This document shows positions 8,255-18,800 of a stretch of DNA of 43,084 bases, piece by piece. The notes beneath the pieces were generated by a model. The model had not been told where the DNA came from. It did no database searches and worked only from the letters and a program-made list of their open reading frames with translations. A program made the position numbers and the translations under genes. The DNA is taken from the NCBI GenBank assembly GCA_964523875.1, contig CAZGAS010000005.1:1-43084 (forward strand). Reading direction: 5' to 3'. Within the stretch, counting starts at the first letter, position 1, and every line of letters begins with the position of its first letter. The DNA is from JAUVHV01 sp964523875 (GTDB taxonomy: Bacteria > Omnitrophota > Gorgyraeia > JABMRG01).

Positions 8255-10960
8255 ATGGACAAGATGCGCAGGGGGCTAAGCATAAGGTTTAAAGTAACCT
8301 TCGCGATATGCTTTGTCGCGTTCACGATAATTCTCGCGGATACGATTATTAGCTACGTGAATGACTACAACTTATTACGCAAGATTATAAGTGAAGATAA
8401 TGAAGAGATGGCCAGACAGCTTTCGCGCGCTGTATCAAGAATTGTGGATGAAGAGATCCAGGACGCGGATATTTATATCTCAAACTTTGATTGGGCAGAG
8501 TCTAATATTTCTAAATATCTACGTCCTCAAAACGAACAAGCGGGCCAGTCAATGGCGTATTTCGCGGAGATGGACAGGCAATGGCAAATCTCCCCGGAAG
8601 AGAGCGGTTTAGTAAAGCAATATACAGAAAACGCTATTGCTAAATATCTTAAGAGTATTGTGAAGAATGACCCGGATATCGCGGAGGTATTAATCGCTGA
8701 TGGAGATGGCGGGCTTGTTGCCGCTTCCGGAAAGACCACGGATTTCTATCAGGCAGATGAGGAATGGTGGAAAAAACTCTTTGAGCCAGGTGTTGAAAAG
8801 GTATATATCGGCGAAATCGCGCATGATGAATCTTCAGGGGTATTAAGCTTTATATTAGCTATACCGATAGTAGATAGATATGAAAACATAATAGGGGCAT
8901 GCAAGGTAGTATCATACGCGAAAAGAGTCTTGCTCCCAATCTCGGATTTCGGTTTTAAAAAAACAGGCAATGCCGTATTGGTTAACAGGCAGGGCCGCAT
9001 GGTCTATTATAAAGATTTCAAGGTTCTGGGCAAGAGCTTTCTAAGAGATATAAAGGACTGGCAGGGCCTCAAAGGCAGGGGCTCTGGTACAGCTATTCTT
9101 GATGCCCCGCATGTACACGATGAAAAGATATTTGTCTCATACGCTAATGTAGATAACAAATTCCTTTTGGATAATGGTATAGAGTGGACGGTATTTATAT
9201 GCCGGGACAGGGATGAAGTCTTTGATCCATTATTTATTTTTGCCGCGGGAGAGCTCTCTGTCCTGGGAATATTAACGCTTGTACTTATATTTTTAGGCCT
9301 TATATTCGGTACTCTTTTAGTAAAACCTGTCAGGAAAATAGTCATGGGTACCGGGTGTATAGGAAAAGGCAATCTGGATTACAGGATTGATGTAAAATCA
9401 TCAGATGAGTTTGGTTTGCTCGCGGATGCCATTAATAATATGGCCGGTAATCTTAAGGAATCCACATCGTCTATAGATATCTTAAATAAAGAGATAGAGG
9501 CGCATAAACAGTCAGAAACGGCGTTAGCGGAGAGCCAGGTAAAATACAAGACTCTATATGACACGAGCGCGGACGCGGTTATGCTGTTAATCCCCGAAGG
9601 AAAATTTACCGCGGGAAATCCCGCTACTATTAAACTGTTTAACTGTAAAGATGAAGCGGAGTTTATAACAAAAAGACTCGAGGACCTCTCGCCTGAATAC
9701 CAGCCGGATGGAAAGTTATCTGCCTTTAAATCAAGAGAGATGATGAATATCGCGATGGAAAAAGGCGCGCATTTTTTTGAGTGGACGCATAAGCGCTTAA
9801 ATGACGGTGAGTTTCCCGCGACAGTCCTTTTGACAAGGATGCGGCTTGGCAACCAGGAATTGTTTCAGGCTACTGTTCGTGATATTGTCGATCAGAAAAA
9901 AGCTGAGCAGGCCGTATTAGCCGCGGCAGAGCAGTGGCAGAGGACATTTGATTTTATCTCAGATATAGTTTTTATACAAGACGCTAATTTTACAATTACC
10001 AAAGCGAATAAGACGCTCTTCGCGGTTCTGAAGAAAAGGCCTGATGAGGTCATTGGCAGGAAATGCCATGAACTTTTTCATAATATGAACAGGCCATGGG
10101 CCAATTGTCCGTTTTTAAGTACCAAGCGTGATAATCGGCCGCATACAGAAGAAGTTGAAGACCCGCATATAGGCATACCGCTTCTAGCAACCTCTTCTCC
10201 TATATTTGATCAGGATGACAAGCTTATTGGTTCTATTCATATCGCTAGAGATATAAGCGAACAGAAGAAGATAGATAAGATGAAGAACGAGTTTATATCT
10301 ACTGTATCCCATGAATTGAGAACGCCACTATCTATTACAAAGGAAGGCATATCCTTAGTATTGGATGAGGTACCTGGCAAGATTAACCCCGGCCAGAAGA
10401 AGATCCTTTCTATGGGTAGGGATAACATATACCGTTTAGCGCGTATTATTGACGACCTTCTTGATATATCAAAGATAGAGTCAGGCAAGACAGAGATAAA
10501 AAAGGCAATAGTTAATATCTCAGCCCTGTTAAAAGCTATTTGTGAAGACTGGGTATTGGAGTTTGATAAAGAGAGTAAAAGCCTGAAGCTGCATTTACCA
10601 AAGCCCCTTATAAATATACACGCTGACAGTGGTAAGGTGGCAGAGGTAATGAATAATATTTTATCAAATGCCTTAAAATTTACACCAGAAAAAGGACGCG
10701 TAGATATCTATGTAAAAGATACCGGGGATGCGGCTGAGGTTACAGTTACGGATACGGGTATAGGAATATCAAAAGAGGATATCCCTAAGGCCTTTAAAAA
10801 ATTCCAGCAGTTTGGCAGAACAGCCGGCCCCGGGGCCAAGGGTACAGGGCTTGGCCTGGCTATTGTTAAGAAACTGATTGAACTACATGGAGGCAAGATA
10901 AGGATAGAGAGCAGGCTAAATAAAGGAACCAGTTTTATCTTTACAATACCCAAAAAATAG
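8255..10960 (+). CDS. Membrane sensor histidine kinase (Cache-HAMP-PAS-PAS-HK)
   Basis: 901 aa. Membrane helix 1 at about 11-35, a periplasmic sensor of about 290 residues that looks like a double Cache domain, helix 2 at about 326-355, HAMP 356-405, then two PAS domains (about 428-548 and 558-672). The HisKA domain has phospho-acceptor His686 in SHELRTPL. The ATPase domain has N box NNILSNALKFTPEKG, G1 DTGIGI and G2 GTGLGLAI, so all catalytic boxes are intact. PAS2 has a Cys pair (C604 and C618, the latter in NCPF) of a type found in many PAS sensors, possibly for metal or redox. The gene starts one base after trxB; a second ATG at 8264 is an alternative start. Confidence 0.9.
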   Translation: MDKMRRGLSIRFKVTFAICFVAFTIILADTIISYVNDYNLLRKIISEDNEEMARQLSRAVSRIVDEEIQDADIYISNFDWAESNISKYLRPQNEQAGQSMAYFAEMDRQWQISPEESGLVKQYTENAIAKYLKSIVKNDPDIAEVLIADGDGGLVAASGKTTDFYQADEEWWKKLFEPGVEKVYIGEIAHDESSGVLSFILAIPIVDRYENIIGACKVVSYAKRVLLPISDFGFKKTGNAVLVNRQGRMVYYKDFKVLGKSFLRDIKDWQGLKGRGSGTAILDAPHVHDEKIFVSYANVDNKFLLDNGIEWTVFICRDRDEVFDPLFIFAAGELSVLGILTLVLIFLGLIFGTLLVKPVRKIVMGTGCIGKGNLDYRIDVKSSDEFGLLADAINNMAGNLKESTSSIDILNKEIEAHKQSETALAESQVKYKTLYDTSADAVMLLIPEGKFTAGNPATIKLFNCKDEAEFITKRLEDLSPEYQPDGKLSAFKSREMMNIAMEKGAHFFEWTHKRLNDGEFPATVLLTRMRLGNQELFQATVRDIVDQKKAEQAVLAAAEQWQRTFDFISDIVFIQDANFTITKANKTLFAVLKKRPDEVIGRKCHELFHNMNRPWANCPFLSTKRDNRPHTEEVEDPHIGIPLLATSSPIFDQDDKLIGSIHIARDISEQKKIDKMKNEFISTVSHELRTPLSITKEGISLVLDEVPGKINPGQKKILSMGRDNIYRLARIIDDLLDISKIESGKTEIKKAIVNISALLKAICEDWVLEFDKESKSLKLHLPKPLINIHADSGKVAEVMNNILSNALKFTPEKGRVDIYVKDTGDAAEVTVTDTGIGISKEDIPKAFKKFQQFGRTAGPGAKGTGLGLAIVKKLIELHGGKIRIESRLNKGTSFIFTIPKK

Positions 10961-11005
10961 GCAAAGAATATTTTCTAAAATAATCATTTACAATAAGGAG
11001 AGCGT

Positions 11006-11425
11006 ATGGACAAATTAAAGGTATTAGTAGTTGATGATGAACCGGACTTTGTAGAGCTTATTAAATGCAGGCTTGAATGCAATGGATATGAAGTTATTGT
11101 TGCCTTCAACGGGATTGACGGACTTAAAAAGATAAAAGAAGAGAAGCCCAATGCTGTGCTTTTAGACATATTGATGCCGGGCCCTGATGGTATTGAGGTA
11201 TTGCAGAAGATACGAAAGGATAACAAAGACCTGCCCGTATTTATTGTTACGGCATTCTCTAATCAAGAACGCTTTGAGCAGGCAAAACAGTATAATGTAT
11301 CCGGTTTTATAATAAAGACATCAGACCTGAAGCAGGAGGTTGCTAATATAACAAGCGCTATAAGGGTGTCGCCTATGTATAAATTCATAAATAAAAAATC
11401 GACTGGGCAGAGAGATGACGTCTAA
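11006..11425 (+). CDS. Response regulator, receiver domain only
   Basis: 139 aa. A strong AAGGAG precedes the ATG. Receiver motifs: VVDDEPD, phospho-Asp in VLLDILMPGPDG, FIVTAF, and the Lys in FIIKTSD in place of the usual KP. The last 20 residues are a basic tail. The stop overlaps the next gene's ATG by 11 bases, so this protein is translated with the GAF histidine kinase, and the membrane kinase lies just upstream; it may be phosphorylated by either. Confidence 0.88.
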   Translation: MDKLKVLVVDDEPDFVELIKCRLECNGYEVIVAFNGIDGLKKIKEEKPNAVLLDILMPGPDGIEVLQKIRKDNKDLPVFIVTAFSNQERFEQAKQYNVSGFIIKTSDLKQEVANITSAIRVSPMYKFINKKSTGQRDDV

Positions 11426-12516
11426 AGTCTTACCGCACAAGAAAATGGTAGTAGTCTTTGAGCTCGCGAAAGAAGCTCACGCGTCAATGGATATAGAAAA
11501 ATGTATAGACGCTATATTAAATAGGGTCTCTGATATATTAGGTACAGAGTTAGGCTCTGTAATGTTAGTAGATGATAAGAAACAAGAACTTTTTATAAAG
11601 AGGGCAAACGGGCTTAATCAGGATATAATAAATAATACGAGAATCAAGATAGGAGAAGGGATATCGGGCTGGGTTGCTAAGGAAGATGAGCCCCTTCTCA
11701 TAAACGACCTTTCGCATGATAGAAGGTTTAAGCGGTATAAGAAAACGATGAGTGGAAGATATACTACGGATTCTCTGTTAAGCGTACCCCTTAAAGTCGG
11801 CAAAAAGGTAATAGGCGTAATAAATGTGAGCAACAAGAAGACAAAGAGAATATTCACAAAAGAAGACTTCCAGATGCTCTCTCTGATAGCGGAAGAGACA
11901 GCGCTTGCTATACAGAACGCCCTGATACATGAGCACGCTAAACGCCTGGCAGACCTGAAACTTGATTTTGTTTCAGATATATCCCACGAATTGAAGAATC
12001 CACTTACTGTTATTCGAGAGTCTATAGACCTTGTCCTGAACAAGCCTAAGAATAACAAAGGCTACGATATAAATAAGATACTGAATATAGCTCAAAAAAA
12101 CATAGACCGGCTAGACAGGCTGCTAGAGTCTCTGCTTGACCTTGCGCAGCTAGAAGCGGGAAAAGCGTTTATCAACAGGACATATATTGACATGAAGAAG
12201 CTGCTGAAGGACTGTGTTAGCTTTGTACAATATTCCGCCGCGAGAAAGTCTATTAGTTTAAAGACTGATTTCTCAATAAGATACTCAAAGGTATGGGCTG
12301 ATTATGATAGGATTACACAGGTTATAAACAATCTTCTAAACAACGCGTTAAAATTCACGCCAAAAGGCGGCAATATAACTATAAAGCTGCGCGAGAAGGG
12401 CAAGGATATCGAAATCTCTGTGCAGGATACAGGCACAGGTATTAAGAAAAAAGATATCAAAAGGCTCTTTAACAAGTTTGAGTGCCTTGACGCGCGTGAT
12501 AAGGATATAAAAGGTA
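11415..12516 (+). CDS. GAF-domain histidine kinase (3' end lost in gap)
   Basis: At least 367 aa, soluble. GAF domain about 30-170 (EGISGWVAKEDEPLLINDL, LLSVPLKVGKKVIGVINV), then HisKA with His191 in ISHELKNPLTV, and an ATPase domain with N box NNLLNNALKFTPKGG and G1 DTGTGI. The sequence runs into a 100-N gap before the G2 box, so the last 40 or more residues are missing. The frame after the gap cannot be fixed. It overlaps the response regulator gene at 11423-11425. Having no membrane segment, it should sense a cytoplasmic signal through GAF. Confidence 0.87.
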
Positions 12517-12616
12517 NNNNNNNNNNNNNNNNNNNNNNNNNNNNNNNNNNNNNNNNNNNNNNNNNNNNNNNNNNNNNNNNNNNNNNNNNNNNNNNNNNNN
12601 NNNNNNNNNNNNNNNN
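12517..12616. other. Assembly gap (100 N)
   Basis: Exactly 100 N, the usual placeholder for a scaffold gap of unknown size. It hides the end of the histidine kinase and perhaps more. Confidence 0.98.
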
Positions 12617-12658
12617 GCTGAATTAGTAAAAGCGGTTGTGAAACAACGTAAAGCATAA
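12617..12658 (+). other. Coding tail after the gap
   Basis: After the gap one frame reads AELVKAVVKQRKA then TAA at 12656-12658; the frame of the kinase with 100 N counted would stop at 12624-12626. The first reading looks like the last helix of a receiver domain or an extended kinase tail, so a short extra gene or domain may be hidden in the gap. This is only a guess. Confidence 0.3.
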
Positions 12659-12716
12659 ATAGCAGATAAGGCCCCCGCCCTGTAAAAATAAATCCGCAAT
12701 ATAAATTATTTTTTTC

Positions 12717-12745
12717 TTGACAAGCTAGTGAATTCATTGTAATAT
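12717..12745 (+). promoter_or_regulatory. Strong sigma-70-type promoter for the PEP-synthase-like giant
   Basis: TTGACA (12717-12722), 17-bp spacer, TAATAT (12740-12745), with an A/T-rich stretch just upstream. The transcript would have a leader of about 95 nt. A strong Shine-Dalgarno AAGGAGGT (12835-12842) stands 5 bases before the ATG at 12848. Confidence 0.75.
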
Positions 12746-12847
12746 CTAAAACAATTATCAGTTTGTGATAAGTACTTTTTAAAACAATATTAAATATCTT
12801 CATTATTATTGATTGCTAGATCAATACAAAAAACAAGGAGGTCCTAA

Positions 12848-15800
12848 ATGGCCAGAGGCATTAACAAATTCCTATCATACTTAATTATTATAGCGTTCTT
12901 ATCTACATCCACTAATTTATCCTACCTATCAAAACAAGAATTCAAAAGCCAGACAGATACATTAAGATCCCAGGCAGCGGTCCTTGGACTAGATGTTTCT
13001 GTGATGCAGGCAAAGCTTCAGTCTCCAGGTTCAGACATAGCAAAAACAAGCTCTGCAGGTTCTGACTCAGATGAAGTGTCTGAAGTTATGCTTCAGAGCT
13101 TTATGAAAAGTAACACTGTTAAATCAATTATTAAGGGGTTAGATAGCGCAGAGTTGAGTAACCTGCCTGGTGTCTATGAAGAGTTTGCAGGTAAATACAG
13201 GAAAACGCTTTTAAAAGATATAGGAAAAAAAGGTTTAATAGGCATCTTCCAAAAGCTCGAGGAACAGGCCAATGACCTGTTTAAGGAGAACAAAGAGAAA
13301 GAGGCAAGTAATCTTTATAAATCAGTAATCTTCTTTGCCAAGGTCGCGGATGCGTTTATTGTCCATGATAATGAATTTGACTGGATAGGCAATATAAGCC
13401 TTTTGGGAGGAAAGATAGATAATTCTCTTATGCTTTCAAAAGGAAAATTAGAGGTACCTCCATTTTTTGGTGTTACATCTATGTTCCAGAAGTATGTATG
13501 GCTGTATAATAACCTTCTTCCTAAGATGAGAGAGATAGGATTTACAGTTGACCCTCAAAATAATACAGCAACCTCCTCTGCTCAGGCAAGGTTTGAACAA
13601 TTGATAAAAGATACTCATGTGCCTGAAGACCTGCAAACCATGCTTAAGCTTGAGGCAAGAAAGCTAACGGACCGTGAAGGCTACGCATTGACAAAAGAAG
13701 AAGCATATAAGCTTAATACAGAAGCTATAGAGATTATATTCAGAAGCTCTCAAGGCTTAGAAGACAGGCCAGGGATACCCTCTGCCGGTATCGGTTCGAG
13801 TATTCCGACAATGGGGACTGATGGTATGTTGGATGTTTTAAAGGATGTTGCGGCATCAGCATATCTTAGAAGGGCCTTGGAATATAGAGATAAGATAGCT
13901 ACCAATACATGGTTGCTTACAAGGATGAGCCTAGATGAGCTTAAGTATCTAGTCGGTAAGCTAAAGGAATTAGCAGAGATAACGCCGCGCATTGAAGTGG
14001 GTGGTATATTTTACGCGACTGATACTATTATAGAGGACCTAGAAGCTAATCTTTCAGAAGATCTGCGTTCAAGAAAAGAATTTGTAAATATTTCAACCCT
14101 AAGAATTCTTACGTTATTGGAACTGTTGCAAGGCCAAAACGCGAAAGATGATATTGTTAACAAAGCTTTAGCAGAAATAAGAGATGTACGTATCGATTGC
14201 CTTGACGCTGCACGAATAGGAGGTGGTATACAGACACAGACCATGCGTTCGAGCAAATATTCTATCGTAGGTTTCGCAGTAAACAAGGCAACAGGCTGGA
14301 CAGGCAATGCCAATGATATGATTGTCATAGATTATGATATTGCTGATGGCAGAGGAGAACTTATTGTACAGGGCTCCATAATCAGTGATCATTACAAGAT
14401 ATTGATTAATCCAAATACCAAGAACGCGATTATATTATTAAAAGAGTGCGGTTCAAAGCTTGCTACATTAAAACGTGTTAAGCCAGGCACAGAGGTTGAG
14501 GTCTGGTTGGATACAAATTATGAAAAGAAAGAAACAATTACAGCAGAAGAGGGCGTAGAGTATCTTACAGTGACTCCTATTGAACAGCGACAAAATTTTG
14601 TTGTCTCAGATGAAGAAGCCATAGAGATAGCAGGTAAGATATTGGAGGCTAATATAGTTCATAATGAAGGAAGGTCTCAGGTTGTCCCAGTTGATATGGA
14701 GGCTTGCTATTACCATGATACAAAAGGTAATATGAAATATTCTATAGTGCAAAAAAGAGATTCCGCGATAAAATCAGGATTTGATTTCGAGGACCCTGAT
14801 TTTGTTATACATGCTGGTAATGAACCTGCAGTCCTTTTAGCCGACACAGCGCAGGAGCAAGGGCATATGAAGGCAAAAGGTTTTGAGACTCAAAACGCGG
14901 CAAGCGGCGTAACGGTGTGGGTTGAAGAACCATCTTCTAACAGAGTAAAAAAGGCAGTAGAAGAGATATGGGAAGCAACAGCTGCAGACGCGTTGAAGGA
15001 ATTTATACCAAGAGCACATCCTAATCTTTATTCAACAGATGAGAAGACAGCAATTGTAAAAAAAATATTAAAAAACAGAGATATAGTTGATACTGGTATA
15101 CAGGATGATTTTAATGTAGAAAATTTCGATTTTGATAAAGCCCGCGTTTTAGAAAGAGTTATTAGTAAAGATTTAGATATTGAAAATACCTTAGGAGATA
15201 TAAACGAAGCTTACAAAGATGTTTTGAATGTAGAAGCTTTAGCTTCTCTTATAATAGGAGTAAAGAAACTTTTTGAAGTTACGGATAACTTAGAAGATAG
15301 GATGAGAGTGCTCTCAACAATAATCAGGGTCAATATTTTCTCTTCACCAAGGGGTGATTTAAAAAGAGCTTTTGTTGAAGAACATGCCGGAGTTTTGGAG
15401 AGAGATGTTTTGAACAGGCAGTTTGATAAGATAAAGGCGATGATTAAAACTGGAATAAATGTAGTAATGGTGACACCTGAGACAAATCCGAATTTTAACG
15501 ATATTATGAAGCTTGTCGATGAGAATGGCGGTGCGACAGTTACTTTGCAGGGTGGTAGGTCAGCGCATGCTATTATAATATCTATTCAATTTGGATATTG
15601 TGTAGTAGGCGGAGCGGAATTTAATGATTTAGAGCTCCTTGAGAAAATAAAGAACGGTGAACAGGTTGTTTTGACAATAGATGGCAACAAAGGCCAGGTC
15701 TATGATGTAGAGATTCCTATAACCAGCTTTTTTAGCACTTTTCAGCCAAAGCGTTGGGGTAATTATGGCGGAGATATCGGCCTTATTACAAATTCTCCTA

Positions 15801-18800
15801 TGGAAGGAGAGAAAGCTGCAAAGAATCACAACTGGCAAGTTCCGGTAGATCTTGAGATGTACCCTTATATGAAAGGAAAGACAAGCGTAGGTTATTATTC
15901 TGTGAGTTTGGATAGAATAGAAGAGATCTTAATAGAATTAGGCCTTGATTTTCGTGGTTCTTATGCATACGACAGGATGTTAGCAATAGAGGCTAAAGAA
16001 CTTGATGAATCTATACTATCAGAGCGACAGAGAAGTGATGTTGCTAAAATAAGGGGTAGGCGTGATTTGATATCTAAGATAAGCAAAAAGATAAATGATA
16101 AAGGTTTTACGTCAGCAGTAGAATATCTGCGTTACGAACTTGCAAGCCATTTTAAACAAATGCTTGCTACTACAAAACCAGGACAGGTTGTGCAGGTAAG
16201 ACTAAGAGATTTAAAGAAGAGAGAGATCCTCAAGACTCAGGATGGCGCGGAGCTATTCTATAATGACGAAGAGGCCTCAATGATAGGTGATAGAGGAACA
16301 GGCCTGGAAGTTCATGACGAGAATATAGAAGCTATAGATTTACAGCTTCTTGCTCTTGAAGATGCTAGAGCAGATGCTGAAAAATTAGGTGGCTTAGGTG
16401 ATTTAGGATTTATGTTTGTTTTTATAAGAAGAGTATTAGACGACCCGGAATTAGATATAGAATCTGATCTTAAAAAAGGCCTTAACAGATTACTTAAGTT
16501 AAGAAGAGAAGGAAAGATAAAGCGCATACCAAAGCAGGTTGGCGTAATGTTTGAATTATTAATAAATGCTCTTTTAGCTGATGAACTTGCTAAGATTCTG
16601 GCTGATTTCAGAGAGACTGTTAAGAAAGAGTTTAATGAAGATATAGTAACCTATTTTTCTAATGGTACAAATGACCTTACACAATCTGTGAAGGGAAGTA
16701 GGGATGAAGGAAGATATGTCAACATGGATATATTGATGCCCAATGGCGATATTGTTAAGGGTATAAGAGTATTTTATGAGGGTGACCCAGCTGTTGGTGA
16801 CACGATTGAACATGGAGCTTTTGTGGCTAAAAAATACGGTCATAAAAGAGGTAGTTGTGGTGAATATTTTAATAACCTTTTAAATGCAGGAGATATCGAG
16901 TCAATAGATGCCGCAAGGGCTGGTTTTGCAAGGCTCGATTCTGCTGGAACTAGTATCAAGATGTTTCCTAAGGCTGTAAAGTTGCTTGCGGATTCACAAT
17001 TGGCAATCCAACGTGTACTTGCCAATATCGCGGTTAAAGCAGAGGTTGTGGCAGAGGGTGAGTCATTATTTAAAAAAGGTGCTGTGTATAGGAGGGCGGT
17101 ATTTATCAGGTCAGAAGATGATTTTACTACAGAGCGTGTTATTTACAAAGACGGTGGGAAAAATAGAGAAGTCAGATACGCGCCTAAGGCGGCAGAAGGA
17201 GATATCCTGGTATTGTCAACAGATATGAGTCCTGATAATAAAATATTGCTCGAAACACTTGATGCTCAAGCAAGCGGTGTTGTGCTTGCGGGTAAAAACG
17301 GTGCGCATTTGAAAGCTTTGCAAGAATTGCTTAATAAGCGCAATATCCCTACTATAATCATAAAGAAAGATATATATGAAAAGCTAAATGATTTAAAACA
17401 ATATGTCTTTGATTTTGAAAGAGGAATGATCTACACAAAGAATAATATCTCTTTTGTAATAGAGAAGACCGAAGACAAAACAGCATACGCGCATATGGAT
17501 TTTTCTGCGAAACCTAAGCAAATATCTGTAGAAACAGTAGATATGGATGATATCTACAAAATAATCGGCATGCATCCGCTTGCTCTGGTTCTTTATGCGC
17601 TCTATACAGGTGAGATAGAGAATTCTGTTATTGAGACAACAGAAGACGGCAGGAAGATTAAAAAGTTGGATAAGATAATATCACAGCAGAGGATACCTTT
17701 GCAAAAAAATAGATTTCATGAGATATATAGGGATGTAAAAGAGCTTCTTGACAAATTTGGCGTTGATACTGTCAAGACTTTGATAAACAAGGTTACTAAG
17801 GAAGCGGTAGCAACACATAGAAGGATCTTGCCAAAAGGTGCTACGCTGGCTTTTGGAACATCAAAACAGGATGCCTGGGCGTTTGAGGAGCTTAAATGGG
17901 GTAAGCGCGAAACAGAGCTTGAACTTAATGTATTCAATGTCCCAATAGACTTAAGAGGTCTTGCCAAGACTATTTCTCCTGGTTATGGTGATATATTCGA
18001 GATGTTTCTTCAAACAGTGAAAGAAGAAAGATTAGATATCCAGTTTAATTATATACAGGATTTAAATATTCTGGATGCGGCAATAGAGTTTATCAGACAA
18101 TGCGGATTAGTATCTGGCCAAGATGGGTTTAAGCTTGGTATGAGCGCATCTACCTCACATAATTTTATTGTCGCTAAAGATTATTTGAATAAGAGAAATA
18201 TCTCATTTGTCAAATTTGATGATGAACTTCTCCTAATGAACTTCGCGTTAGCTAACCTTGATCACCATACAGATGTGAGGCGCTGGGATGGCAGTTATGA
18301 GCCTTTGATTAACATAAATGAGAGAAGCTATCAAGTCGCTTTGGCAAGAGCAAAGGCCATGTTAAGAACAGCTATGGTAAATTACGATGTAAAAGAGGTG
18401 GCAGTACCTAAAACTGTTTCTGGTTTAACAGAGGCAGAGATAAGCACGACATTGACACTTGATAGAAATCTTACCAAGTTATTTAACACGAGGAGAGAAT
18501 TAGGTAAATTAAGTTGTATGCCTGCAAGAGTTGGCGTGATGTTAAAAACGGTGCCAAGTACTGCTTTAGCCAATGAGCTTGAGAAGATTCTGGCACATTT
18601 TAGAAATTACGCGCAGGCAGAGTTTGGAGAGGTTACAACGACCTACCTTGATGACCCTATTGATTATAGCGCAGACGACGAAGCCTATGTAATAGGTATG
18701 GTGAAATTGTCTTCCAATAATAAGCCAGCAATGCCTAAGAGCTCTTCAAGCGGTACTATTCTTAAGTCAAGAGCAGAAAAGATAGCTGCTATGCATAGGA

